Shown: piece after piece, positions 1 through 9,898 of the stretch
How positions within the stretch are numbered: the stretch's first letter is position 1
Layout: each line of letters opens with the position of its first letter
NCBI GenBank assembly: GCA_014871385.1
Contig: CM026422.1
Span: forward strand, 17,921,199-17,985,198
Origin: Ceratodon purpureus
Taxonomy: Eukaryota; Streptophyta; Bryopsida; Pseudoditrichales; Ditrichaceae
Length of the DNA: 64,000 nt
Direction of reading: 5' to 3'
Position numbers and translations under genes: made by a program
The notes under the pieces: model-generated
The model's input: only the letters and a program-made list of their open reading frames with translations
The model's database searches: none
What the model was told of the DNA's origin: nothing

Positions 1-840
1 TGCATTGATTAAGGATGAATTAGTTCATATTCATGTTTCACTGAAACTTCATTTTTCATTCATCTATTTTTCACCCACCCATAAAAGATAAGTTCACTTC
101 AATGTTTCAAGATTCCAAGCCTCAAGTTTGAAAGAACTATGTCGGGCACCAAATTGAGGAAGGTGGTTTAGTCAAGTTCCAGGCGAATCAGGCTTCATTA
201 ATCATAACAAAGTGGACCCTAGGCTTAAGCAACTGAGCCTGCATCCATTTCAAATTACACATGCAATTCAAGGTCTGGAAACATAGAAGTTTATGGACAT
301 AACCAATTAATTGCATAACTTTTACACAACTAGTTAACAGTTGCGTAACTAATTAGCATATCTAATCAGGCTTGCAGCTAATACAGAGTAGACACTGGGC
401 TTAAGCAATTGAGCCTGCAGGTTTAGGGTCTAAATGCACGTGCAACATAACTAATTCGTTGCATGACTGGTTTGCATCGACAGCTTTGCATAACTAATTA
501 GCATAAGTGGATATGGCTTCAAGCGAAAACGAGGACACAAATCTTAAGCAACTGAACGAGGATCAAATTGAAATTACTCATGCAATTGGGAGTATGTAGA
601 AGAAGAAGTTTTCCAACACATACATAACTTGCCATTTAAACGGGTGCAAACTTAAAAGCCTTGTTTTAAACATAGGAAGTTAGGTTCGAAAGTTCCTAGT
701 GTAATAACCGTGGGGTTCAAAATGGAGCTTCAAGAAGTTCAAAGGACGGAAACTAGCGGTCTAGCTTGATTATAAGGCAAAAGACAGTATCAACAGAATG
801 TGCTACCTACACCCCAAGCAAGTGCACATTGACAGTCACA
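1..840. repeat. Intergenic DNA with degenerate repeats
   Basis: No gene is supported here. The stretch 200-600 contains three imperfect copies, about 160-170 bp apart, of a block built around CTTAAGCAACTGA (near 223, 397 and 542) and a second motif, CATAACTAATTAGCAT. In reverse complement the block (TTGCATGTGTAATTT followed by TTGCTTAAGC) resembles the DNA just downstream of the second RING-like gene (about 12120-12170). This is therefore probably the 3' flank that accompanied the family when it duplicated. The 3' UTR of the minus-strand gene ending at 841 must lie within this stretch; no clear polyadenylation signal was assigned. Confidence 0.5.
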
Positions 841-2295
841 CTATATCTGCATGTACTGGCTACACAAGACCGCAATGTCCTTCAGCTTCTGGTGAGTGGC
901 TTCGATCTCAGGATCTTGAAATACATGGACTTTGCCGTTAAATTGTGCAACCCACGCTGGATCCATGGTCAGGTTACAGGAAGGGCAGACATATGCGGGA
1001 GCAGCGTCGACCATCTCCGCAACGCAGACAGGATGGAAGAGGCAATTGCAAGCTCCGAGGATGGCTGCTTTGGCAACGAATCCTTTGCTGCAAAGGGGGC
1101 ACGTTTCCGGGAGGGGTGGCACTTCAATGTCGGGAACAGATTGGTCGGAAGGATACTTGAACACCGGTCGCGGACGCAAAATCAGGTTCTGGCGCTGTGC
1201 ATTCCACAACTCCATCACTGCTTCCCCGAGCACATCTTGGGCCTTGCCGTGAGCTTCTTTCGCATGGTCCAGGGGTCCATTTGCTTGCGTGAGTGAGTTG
1301 AGAGTGTCGCGTCCAAGCATGTGCTCCTCATGCATCTGTGTCAGCTTCACCGACAGGACTCTTGCAGCTTCAGCCTGTTCCTTGTATTGGTTTGGCGTCC
1401 CGCTACGGAAGACACGCTGAAGCTCCCTCATCGCGTCTCCGTGCTCTGCTTCAACTCTCCCGATGTCGTGGACAGTGGTCTTCATCAAGGTCCTCTCTGC
1501 CTCAGCATGTCGGCGTTTGATTGCCTGAAGTGCGGCCGATGCTTTTGCCTCAGATTCCACGGCGTCGTCAACCAACTGCTGCGCTGCACGGACAGAAGCA
1601 GGCATACTTCGGTGTGCTGGAGCATCGTCTGTCAACTCTTTGATGATCAAGCACAGGCCCTCGATCTGTCGACGCAAAGCAACGGGTCCGAGCTTCAAGG
1701 GGTTCTTGGGAGCCATGGCGAGGCGCTTCGATCGGCGACATGAGGCTTCAGCAACCCAGTTCACTTGGAACCCGTGGACAAAGGTCGCGAAAGCTGCTTT
1801 CAAAAACCGCATAGCAAAGTAGAAGTTGTCGGGACGATTTCCGTAAACCTTGTAGTTAAACTGTAGAAACTTCTGTGCTTGTTCCTTGTCGGTGCAGTTC
1901 GCCACCTCGAATCTATTTGGCTGCGCACCGACTCTCCACACTTGCTTGACTGCTGCCTCCGTGATCTGCGGGTAGGCTTTGCAGACATCGTCCACCATTG
2001 GACCCTGGTCGCAGAGGCCCACAACGTCGCGGAAGAAGACATGGTCGTATTCTGCAAAGCGGCCGCGTAGTACAGGCGCAGCTGCAACCAACCTATCCTG
2101 CAACGCATCCGGGATTCCCGCGAGGTCGAATGGAGAATCGAACTCGGAGCTGGCCCAAGCATGCGCCGCAGCAAGTTGGGTCACGTCATCGTCGCCGCAG
2201 CTGACATCTCCGTCGTCTTCGGGCGTGGGCGTGCTTCGGGGTTTCGGCGTGGACGGGCTGCCGGGCCCGGACTTGCGGCGCTTCTGACTCACCAT
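841..2295 (-). CDS. RING-like coiled-coil protein, copy 1 (unrecognised family)
   Basis: This is an intronless gene for 484 aa. I start it at the ATG at 2295 because the open frame continues to 2337 only through a non-ATG codon, and because MVSQKRRK matches the MVQEKKRK start of the second copy. Seen in order: a basic, Ser/Pro/Thr-rich head and an acidic stretch (about 1-50); a helical domain (about 55-190) with WRVG and VNWVAEA motifs shared with copy 2; an Ala/Glu/Lys/Arg-rich, probably coiled-coil middle (about 225-350); and a RING-like finger (399-440) starting CPLC and containing CNCLFHPVC. The finger is followed by W-x-x-Q-F. Zinc binding and E3-ligase or chromatin roles are inferred only from the Cys/His pattern. 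The basic head could be a nuclear signal. Lack of introns contrasts with copies 2 and 3. Confidence 0.8.
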   Translation of the reverse strand: MVSQKRRKSGPGSPSTPKPRSTPTPEDDGDVSCGDDDVTQLAAAHAWASSEFDSPFDLAGIPDALQDRLVAAAPVLRGRFAEYDHVFFRDVVGLCDQGPMVDDVCKAYPQITEAAVKQVWRVGAQPNRFEVANCTDKEQAQKFLQFNYKVYGNRPDNFYFAMRFLKAAFATFVHGFQVNWVAEASCRRSKRLAMAPKNPLKLGPVALRRQIEGLCLIIKELTDDAPAHRSMPASVRAAQQLVDDAVESEAKASAALQAIKRRHAEAERTLMKTTVHDIGRVEAEHGDAMRELQRVFRSGTPNQYKEQAEAARVLSVKLTQMHEEHMLGRDTLNSLTQANGPLDHAKEAHGKAQDVLGEAVMELWNAQRQNLILRPRPVFKYPSDQSVPDIEVPPLPETCPLCSKGFVAKAAILGACNCLFHPVCVAEMVDAAPAYVCPSCNLTMDPAWVAQFNGKVHVFQDPEIEATHQKLKDIAVLCSQYMQI

Positions 2296-4640
2296 GTTGC
2301 TTGAGGTTTCCTCTGACCTTTCCTGAACAAAGTCCACGCAGAGTGTTAAAAGAAACTAAGGAAACCGAACCTCGACACGCAGTAGCAACACTTTGTGGCA
2401 GCACAAATGTCGACGGCAGGAAGAATGAGCACAACGCAAACCTGAAGCTCCAACAAGCTGCAACAATCGCGAGAGCAAACAAGAGGTGCACGCAACATCG
2501 TCTGCCAAGTTCCAGAGGTTTGAAAGTGGTTCTCTAAGTTGCAAAGGTACGATTCATCCTCGCAAATTGATACGGTAGCTTGGCCTGAATCGATAGTTCA
2601 GGCGTGAGATGCTTTAGTCGTAAAATCCGATGGAGCCATTAAGTGGTTAAACAAAACAGAAGCATGTCACATTTCATTAATTAGTTTGGGTGGTTTGTAT
2701 TCGAGATGTTGATGTTGCGGGGTACATGAGTTGGACACAGGGACAGTAGACTTCTATGAGGAGTAGCTATTGAGGATCTAATGCTCAAAATATGTGCCCA
2801 CCAGCCTGATCCCTTATTTCAAGAATTGAAAACATATAAATTTAGAGAACCCTAAGAGGGTGTAAGAGAAAAACATAAAAAGAAGGGAAAAAATTGAAGA
2901 TATATATAAAATATATTAAGAGAAGAGATAGTATTAAAAAACCGGAAAACAAAAGCTTAGAGGAAGCCAAAAACTGAACTACTTTCCCCTTAAAAGAGAC
3001 TCAAAAAAAAGAAATCGGAAAAGTAAGATTGGAGAGAAAAGTGAAGCAGAGAAAATAAATCCAATTAAAAGAAAGGACTGAATGGATGGATGGTGTATAT
3101 AAGAAATAACCGAAGAAACTTTAGAGTGGACTAATCATTCCTTTAAACAAAAGTCAAGTTAAAGCTTCTAATAGTTTGTAATAGTTGAAGATATTAGTTC
3201 AGACGTTTCAATGTTTTACAAAGTAAGGTCATTCTTCATCCTTTCCCAAATCATTGGTTGTTGGTATTCATAATGATTTATTCGTTTTTTTAAAGGAGAG
3301 ATGACCATTTAATTGTTAGCATATATGAGTTGCGAGTTCTCTTTGGGTTGGGTTTACAGCACTTTGACAAAATGATTCCAATTTCGTTAAAGAAGTTAGT
3401 TTAGAACTCATTTGAAAATAATTCTTCCCAAGAATCCAACAATCGACGGTTTGCTTTTGCAGAGGTGCTAAAATGTTTGAAGAATGATTATAGATTACAT
3501 GAATAAGACGTGATCAAAGATCCATATTGGATGTATAGAAACCTGTAAAAATTCTCTGATATTAAAAACCGCCTCAATTTAAAAATGTTGTTTAAATATA
3601 AAGAACTGCATAGTAAATTATCTTATCCAATGCCTAAATTTGGTGTGAAAAGTGGATAATATACTAAGATTAGTATAAATAGAGTATGTAAAATTCTACC
3701 CATGCAAAACTTGCATTCACTGTAGTTCATGAATCATAGTTGATCTTGCAAAAATAGAGTCAGAAATTGAATAATGAGAAAAAAAATAAAAATAAAATAA
3801 AATGACCACCTTAAAATTATCTTCGTCTTTGTTTCCACTTCAATAAATTTTGATAACAAAATATTCAAATTTTGACCATAATCTAGTAGCATTGAAGAGT
3901 TCAGCTTCTAAAACATACATTATTTATTGATCATTTCTAAATCCAACAAGTTTCGGTAGAATCTCATATTCAAAGACTATAATTTTTATTCTATAACCCT
4001 CATTTGATTACCCAAAGCCTACGGCCTTCAACCTGCATCAAGTAACAGAACAATGACATGCCTATCCACACTTGTGCATCACTGTTTGGATATTAGATGA
4101 TGTAGACAGTTTGCTTTGCAACATAACAAGTGATGAGAGCAGGTACTTGGCGCAGGCTTCCCTACTCTCCACACGTCCATTGGTGTAGAGGTTGAATCTG
4201 AACCTGTACAGTTTGTGATCATGATCTAGGTTTGAAAAGAATCTGTAGAGAATTTTTGGGGACTTTTTGTATTTACCTTCTAAGCTATGCAGCCCTGTAA
4301 GGCCCTTTTATGGCTTGTGAACTTGTTTTTGTTTATTTAATCTCAACATATTTTTTGTGTCGTAAGTGACACCTTCAAGGAATGTACAACCACTTGCTTA
4401 GGAAGTTTTTCTTAAGAAAAAGTTGTAATTTTCAATTCTGATAAAAACACAAGGTATCTTCTAGCTTAAAGCACAAAGTTCCTCTATTCTTTGCTTCAAC
4501 TACACTTTTAGCTACCGCTTAACTGGAACCTATTCCCCGACATCTCTGCCAAAATGTAATTGGTAAAATTTACAAATAGTGGCAAGTCATGGAAAAATGT
4601 GGTTTTCGTAAAACCTTTCTCATGTATTTTTCCCTTCCTT
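2296..4640. other. AT-rich intergenic region
   Basis: The first ~300 bp should hold the promoter and 5' UTR of the minus-strand gene ending at 2295. The rest is AT-rich and stop-dense in all frames; I see no gene, RNA gene or recognisable transposon. A purine-rich A/G tract covers about 2820-3080. Confidence 0.5.
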
Positions 4641-4651
4641 ATTATGCAAAT

Positions 4652-4741
4652 ACCCCTAGTAATTACTTGGGGTACTTGGGCACCCCTAGTAATTACTTGG
4701 GGTACTTGGGCACCCCTAGTAATTACTTGGGGTACTTGAGC
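4652..4741. repeat. 30-bp tandem repeat x3, each unit near-palindromic
   Basis: There are three head-to-tail 30-bp units (4652-4681, 4682-4711, 4712-4741), identical except for one base near the end of the third, followed by a partial fourth (ACCCCT). Each unit contains CCCCTAGTAATTACTTGGGG, which is almost its own reverse complement, so every unit can fold into a small hairpin. The peptides encoded across it are artefacts of the repeat. Confidence 0.95.
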
Positions 4742-4984
4742 ACCCCTCCTCCGACTACAAGCCTTCACTTACAAAGCACCGAACCAACAAGAAGAACCAG
4801 GGGTCCCCTACGAATACAAATCCAAAGTTAGTTTTAGGAGTAATTAACTCTCAGTTAAGTAATTCTCCACCTTAAAATCAGTCATCCACCACTTGGATGA
4901 AAAAACAATCATCCCAATAAACTAGAAGCCACATTCATCTGCAATAGCCGTTGTGTATATCTGTCTTCACCTAATTTTGTTATG

Positions 4985-5305
4985 TCTTCACCTAATTTTG
5001 TTTTACTTTTTTTTTATCTTTCTTCTTCCTTTCCTATATATATTCATTCAATTTTTTTTGTTTATCTTGTTTTGTTAATTCCTTTTTATGTTTTATCTTT
5101 TATTTTGTTTATCTCTATTACATTTTTTTGTTTGTTTTCATCTTTTGTTGTTTTCTTTTTTTTCTTTTTTTTCTTCTTATTTTCCTTAATTTTTCAATTT
5201 GTTTTCCCTATATTCCTTTTCATTACTTATTTTTAATCTTTTTTCTTTCTTTCATTTTTTTTTTTTCTTTTTTTTTCTTTTTCCCTTTTTTTTTTTCCTC
5301 TTGGT
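4985..5305. repeat. T-rich low-complexity tract
   Basis: About 320 bp are almost entirely T with scattered C, A and G, ending in near-pure T runs (5250-5300). Long Phe/Leu/Ser reading frames across it come from composition and are not genes. Confidence 0.9.
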
Positions 5306-5518
5306 CTTCATGGCGTGGAATTGATAGGATATATGAAAAAATAATCACAATTTATTCGGGTATGAATAGGTGTAAATTTCTACATTTATCAATTTAGAAG
5401 CCATTATTTTTGGAATATACCGTAAAACACCTTCCACGGTCATAGGTCCCATATATGCCATGTCATGCAAAATCATTTCAAAATATCAAATAAATAGTCC
5501 AAAAATTGAAAATTTAGT

Positions 5519-5553
5519 GCTCACCGCTCACTGCTCACCGCTCACCGCTCACA
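5519..5553. repeat. Short GCTCACC-type tandem repeat
   Basis: Several head-to-tail copies of a 7-10 bp motif (GCTCACC / GCTCACT) occupy about 35 bp. The lengths suggest replication slippage. Confidence 0.8.
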
Positions 5554-5699
5554 AGATAGCATTCCTGGGAATAGGTCTTGTCGTTTAGCTTTTAACGTAA
5601 CTAAAGGTCACTGTAGTAAGTAAAGAATTATAGAATGCACTCTAAACCCTTTAAAGAACTTCTTTATAACTCTAATGTCTTAATTACCCTAAGTATCAC

Positions 5700-7130
5700 A
5701 TTACCCAAGTAATCCATACTCTCAATTGGTTTAAAGGTCATGGGAGTTTAATTTGACCCGTACCATCTCGAAGTTTATTGCCATCACTCCCTTCCAAGTT
5801 CAATTAGACAATGCATTTACTATACATATGCAAGTTCATTCATTACTAGGTTAGAATCTAGTGTTCTACCTATTTATGCCTATGAATGATGCTTTGGGAT
5901 ATGTTATGATAGATTAACTTATCTCAAGCAACTCCTTCCGTGTCTTCGTCTTTTTCCTTCCATCCATCACATTTCAATTAGACATAGTAATTACTCATTC
6001 ACATTCAATCTTATTCCAAGTCTACCATTCATTTCAATTAAACTCCTCAATTGCATTACTCAATTTCACTACAATGACTGTACTATTTCCCCAAATGAAT
6101 ACTTTTAAGTTTTATTATAATGAAAACTAATAATCACCAAGATTGATCACTCCTTAATAATTAATTCCACTTTTGTCCATCAATGTACTCAATATATCTA
6201 TCATGCTTCAAGTCATTCTCAGTCTTCCATTTCAGATGGCCAATCTAATTTAAAAGACTATCAAGTAATACTCAATTCATTGTTCCAGTACTCACATGGA
6301 ATTCTTACTCTTCCATAATTCTCATTCACAACAATGCAATGTCAATTGGACAAACTGCTGTATTAGTATTATCTGGAATTTCTATTTTCCAATACACTTA
6401 GTAAATCTCCATTCACCCTGAGTTCAATTAGACAAATTCTCCCACCATGCACTTTGCTCCATTGTCTTCAATTTTCAAACAGACAGTATCCAGTGTGAGT
6501 CACCACATTCACTGTGTAACTCTCACCCACTCTCCACTGTGTCAATTAGACATGATCCATGCGAGTCAGAAGTTGACAATGTATGTATGCACATGGACGC
6601 ATGCTGGACCACCATCCTCTCCATTTGACCAGTATCAACTAGACATTATGAAGCAGGTAATCGAATTCAATTGTCAATTAGACAGTAGCCAGGTAATCGA
6701 ATTCAATTGTCAATTAGACAGTAGCCAGTTTAATCAAATCCTCCATTCTGGTTTCTACTGTTGTTCAGATGAATTCACTGTGCAGCAAATTGACTGTTTC
6801 AATTTGACAAAGAACATTGCAGAGTCAGTTAAACAGTAAGCTACTCATAGTCAAGTTGCCAATCAATCAGACAATGGAATTCTATATCTATATTTTTTAC
6901 ATAATGTGACTATCACTCACACTGTGTTGTGTGGTGTGGTGAAGTAATTCCTTCTTCTTCCTTGTTTCCTAGTTATGCCTTAATTCCCAAAAGGTGTCCC
7001 TGTAGGTAGAGTCAATTTGACAAGTCGTGTCTCCTGAATTCTACAATACGTCCATTTCACTCTCAATCAGATTTCTACAGTCACCAACTATGATGGAATT
7101 CAAAATAGACTTGGTAACTCAGTACTATTT
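5700..7130. repeat. Region with recurring CAATTAGACA motif
   Basis: The ten-base word CAATTAGACA occurs exactly at 5801, 5975, 6425, 6543, 6675 and 6711. At least eight one- or two-base variants lie between 6028 and 7094 (for example CAATTGGACA near 6343 and CAATTTGACA near 6802 and 7015). DNA between the motifs is not obviously repeated and spacing is irregular. No coding frame is convincing. The region could be a highly decayed satellite or a cluster of protein-binding sites; the sequence does not decide. Confidence 0.6.
6656..6727. repeat. 36-bp perfect tandem duplication
   Basis: Two perfect 36-bp units (6656-6691 and 6692-6727) each contain GAATTC and one CAATTAGACA motif. This is a recent local duplication inside the motif-rich region. 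Confidence 0.95.
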
Positions 7131-7370
7131 ACACTGTGTTTCTGAAAAGGAACTTTTCTCAAAAAAAGTCAGCTCACAATATTATTAAATAGTCATAGTC
7201 TGACTCATGGATGTATTACTTCTTCCAACATTATACCAATATTACATTGGAATGAATAATAGAAACTCAGATTTTTTATTTTTTATTTTTTAAACAAATG
7301 GAGCAATTTTATTCCACTGTGAAGTAAGAACAAAATGGCGCCGCTGCAAGACCGAGGGGGCCCATGTATG

Positions 7371-8930
7371 AGAAAACTGGCGAAAGAATAACCACCCTAG
7401 CCGGAAACTTGGATTCTTTGGAACTTTGTGCAAATGAAGAGAATATCTTTTAAAGGTACCATGCATATGGATATTGAAAACCAACCTATAAGATATGTGG
7501 CTCAAAACCCACGCAAGGGCCTCAAATCGTAGGGTAGACCTCTCCAAGCAGAAGGTACATTATAGCTTGCAATTTCAAATTTCCATGTACTTATGGTGTA
7601 CGTTTTAGGCCGAGCAGTTCTTGAGCCACCTACAAGTTCCCCTTCCAAAATTCATAACTAATTCAGTATTAATCCAAACTTAATTATGCCAATTGGTCCA
7701 CTTTTCTGTACACTTTATCCATCTTCCAAAATTGAATTCTTTTTATAGATCCCCACCGAGCCTACCAATCTAAAATTGGTACGGTTTCCGAGCCACCCAC
7801 TATAGGTGTCGGATTGAATAAAGTGGGATTGTTTACTATGGTGATTTTCATTTATTAGGTTCATAAACATTCATTCTTCCTTGCAAGTTTCCATCCAATT
7901 TGGTAATTTTCATCCCTTTCCATTCGTTTCACCTACAAAAAATCATATGAATACATTAGTCCAAACCACATTATCTTGTGACTTTATAGTCCATTATTAT
8001 AATAGGGTAGTAGGTTTATTTACAAATAAATCTAAGAATAAAAATAAAAATAAAATTCTATCAATAAAAAATAGAAACATGAAAAGTTTTTTTAATTAAT
8101 ATTTATCAAGCTTAAATCAAGCCATGCAAGGTTATTTAGGAGAGAATTTTTTTAAATACTCAAATACCAAAAACTTATTTTTTGCAAAGACAAATCTTAT
8201 TTTCTCAGAAAATATAAACAAGTATTTGTTCACACGTGGACGAACCTGCAAACTTTCATATGGTGATAGTAATATCTTCATATCCAGTAAAAGAACACCT
8301 CAGTGAAAATCATTTATAAAAGAAAAAACTAAAATAAAAAAATATTTTTTGCACCGACAACTGGGCACCCGAAAGCGTGGTGGGGTGGGTGTCGGAGGGT
8401 GGATTCGAACCCGGCACTAGCGCCCTGGGGCTGCCACGGCAGTTCAAATCCCGAAGCCTCGGAACACCAAGCCACCAAGGCTTTGACGAGATGGTGAATG
8501 TTCCGAGCATACTTATATCAAAACCTCCATTCTGGAAATTAAAAAATTAAAAAAAAAAGATTTATTTTTGCACCGTCAACTGGCGAACCGAAAGCGTGGT
8601 GGGGTGGGTGTCGGAGGGTGGATTCGAACCCGGCACCAGCACCCTGGGGCTGCCACGTCAGTTCGGTCCGAAGCCTCGGAACACCAAGCCACCAAGGCTT
8701 TGACGAGATGGTGAATGTTTCGAGCATACTTATATCAAATCTGAGATGCTAAAAATTTAAAAAAATAAAAAAATGAAAAATTTCTAATGGCTTTAAGTGG
8801 ACGCCAAATTAGGCAAGGGCGTTAAATCATTGCCCAAGCATATCAGGCTTCAAGGCTTATCTTACGTCTGCATAACTAATAAGCATCTCCATATTCCAAA
8901 CCCGGGATTGCATAAAAACTGAAATTCTAA
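7371..8930. repeat. Left arm of large inverted repeat 1
   Basis: This arm is the reverse complement of 12255-14031 at roughly 98-99 percent by eye. Outer positions pair so that coordinates sum to 21402; inner positions sum to 21185, because the right arm has one extra ~217-bp unit. Substitutions are visible, for example in the stretches pairing near 7480-7500 and at 7788. Match ends abruptly at both edges (inner edge after GAAATTCTAA at 8930). The arms enclose 3.3 kb holding a RING-like gene. Confidence 0.9.
8342..8739 (-). repeat. Two tandem ~217-bp tRNA-like units in left arm
   Basis: The two units (about 8342-8522 and 8560-8739) are on the minus strand. Each contains GGGTTCGAATCCACCCTCC, an exact match to the pol III B box GGTTCGANNCC, preceded by a GC-rich segment with a TGGTGGCTTGGTG motif. 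They end next to A-rich runs. This looks like a tRNA-derived SINE or tRNA-related repeat. I did not find an intact tRNA cloverleaf, so parentage is unresolved. Confidence 0.6.
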
Positions 8931-9362
8931 TAATTATTCAAACTTGAAAGAAACATGAAATTGAATTAAATGTATGAGTAATAAATAAATGTATGAGTTA
9001 TAACTGGGAAAAAGATCAATCTGAAATAGAGAACAGTGTGAAGCAGATAGCATTACCAAATTAAAAAATTAAAAGTTAAATTGAAGCAACGGTGGGTCAA
9101 AAAGTATATCTATAAGCTGAAAATTTATAAAAGAGATATCAAAGGGAACCAATCTTCCTTCATGAGTGTGCACAGAACTTGTGAAAATTAAAGGAGAGAA
9201 AACGTTTGCTAAAGCAAAGGGGAAGATGTAGTTCTTACCAATAACAGATAATTTCAATGCGGAAACTCCGCCAAGAAAACATGATTTGATTTTCGGTTAC
9301 AAATGGTTACAACAGATTTGCAAGGATGATACACTGCCCATCCCCTTTTCATCCAGCGCTGG

Positions 9363-9695
9363 TTATCCTCTTCGTATGTCCAAATATTCATCGACTGAAG
9401 GTGGATGAAAATCGGATGTCATCGTGGTCAGCAGCCTTTTCTTTAGTGGTTCCATCATCCATGTACTCGGATTAGACAACCTGGAACAAGCATCTTGATG
9501 GAGCTGACCCAAGAGTCTCCCATCGTAGTATTTAACGGGTTGCTTCAGCAATTGCTTGTACTCCCCATCAATCAATTTTATTCCGGCTGCTTCTCCAAGG
9601 AGTCCCTTTCTCATTAAATTTTGCACGATGATGGGAGACAAAGGACGCTGGATATTTGAAGAAGAGAAGCCAATGCAGTGGCAGAATTTTCCCAT
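9363..9695 (-). CDS. Hypothetical ORF divergent from RING-like copy 2
   Basis: The ORF encodes 110 codons from the ATG at 9695 (the frame opens slightly upstream without an ATG). No family is recognised. It is Leu/Lys-rich with a short Cys/His motif near the N-terminus (CHC at residues 5-7) and no clear membrane segment. It lies head-to-head with the RING-like gene starting at 9899, about 200 bp apart, and both are inside inverted repeat 1, so the two could share a promoter. It may be a real small gene, an exon or a chance frame. Codon use is less biased than in the RING-like genes. Confidence 0.3.
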   Translation of the reverse strand: MGKFCHCIGFSSSNIQRPLSPIIVQNLMRKGLLGEAAGIKLIDGEYKQLLKQPVKYYDGRLLGQLHQDACSRLSNPSTWMMEPLKKRLLTTMTSDFHPPSVDEYLDIRRG

Positions 9696-9898
9696 GCGCC
9701 CGACAATCGTCACCTCCGCCACTCAGAACTGTAGATCTGCTACAGCACGCACCTCGCTCCCGCCCACTGCAAAGGTTGACTCTGATCCCATTTGCAATTT
9801 GCTGTAGAAGCTCTTGATATTTTATTAACCTTCTTCTTCACTTGAAATCAGTGCCTAACATGTTGCGGTTGTTTGCCTCTCAGATTGATTGTGTCGCC

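Noticed and set aside
4982-5397. Two overlapping open frames of Phe/Leu/Ser-rich protein that look like membrane proteins
   Set aside because: They are translations of a T-rich low-complexity tract; composition alone explains the open frame and hydrophobicity.
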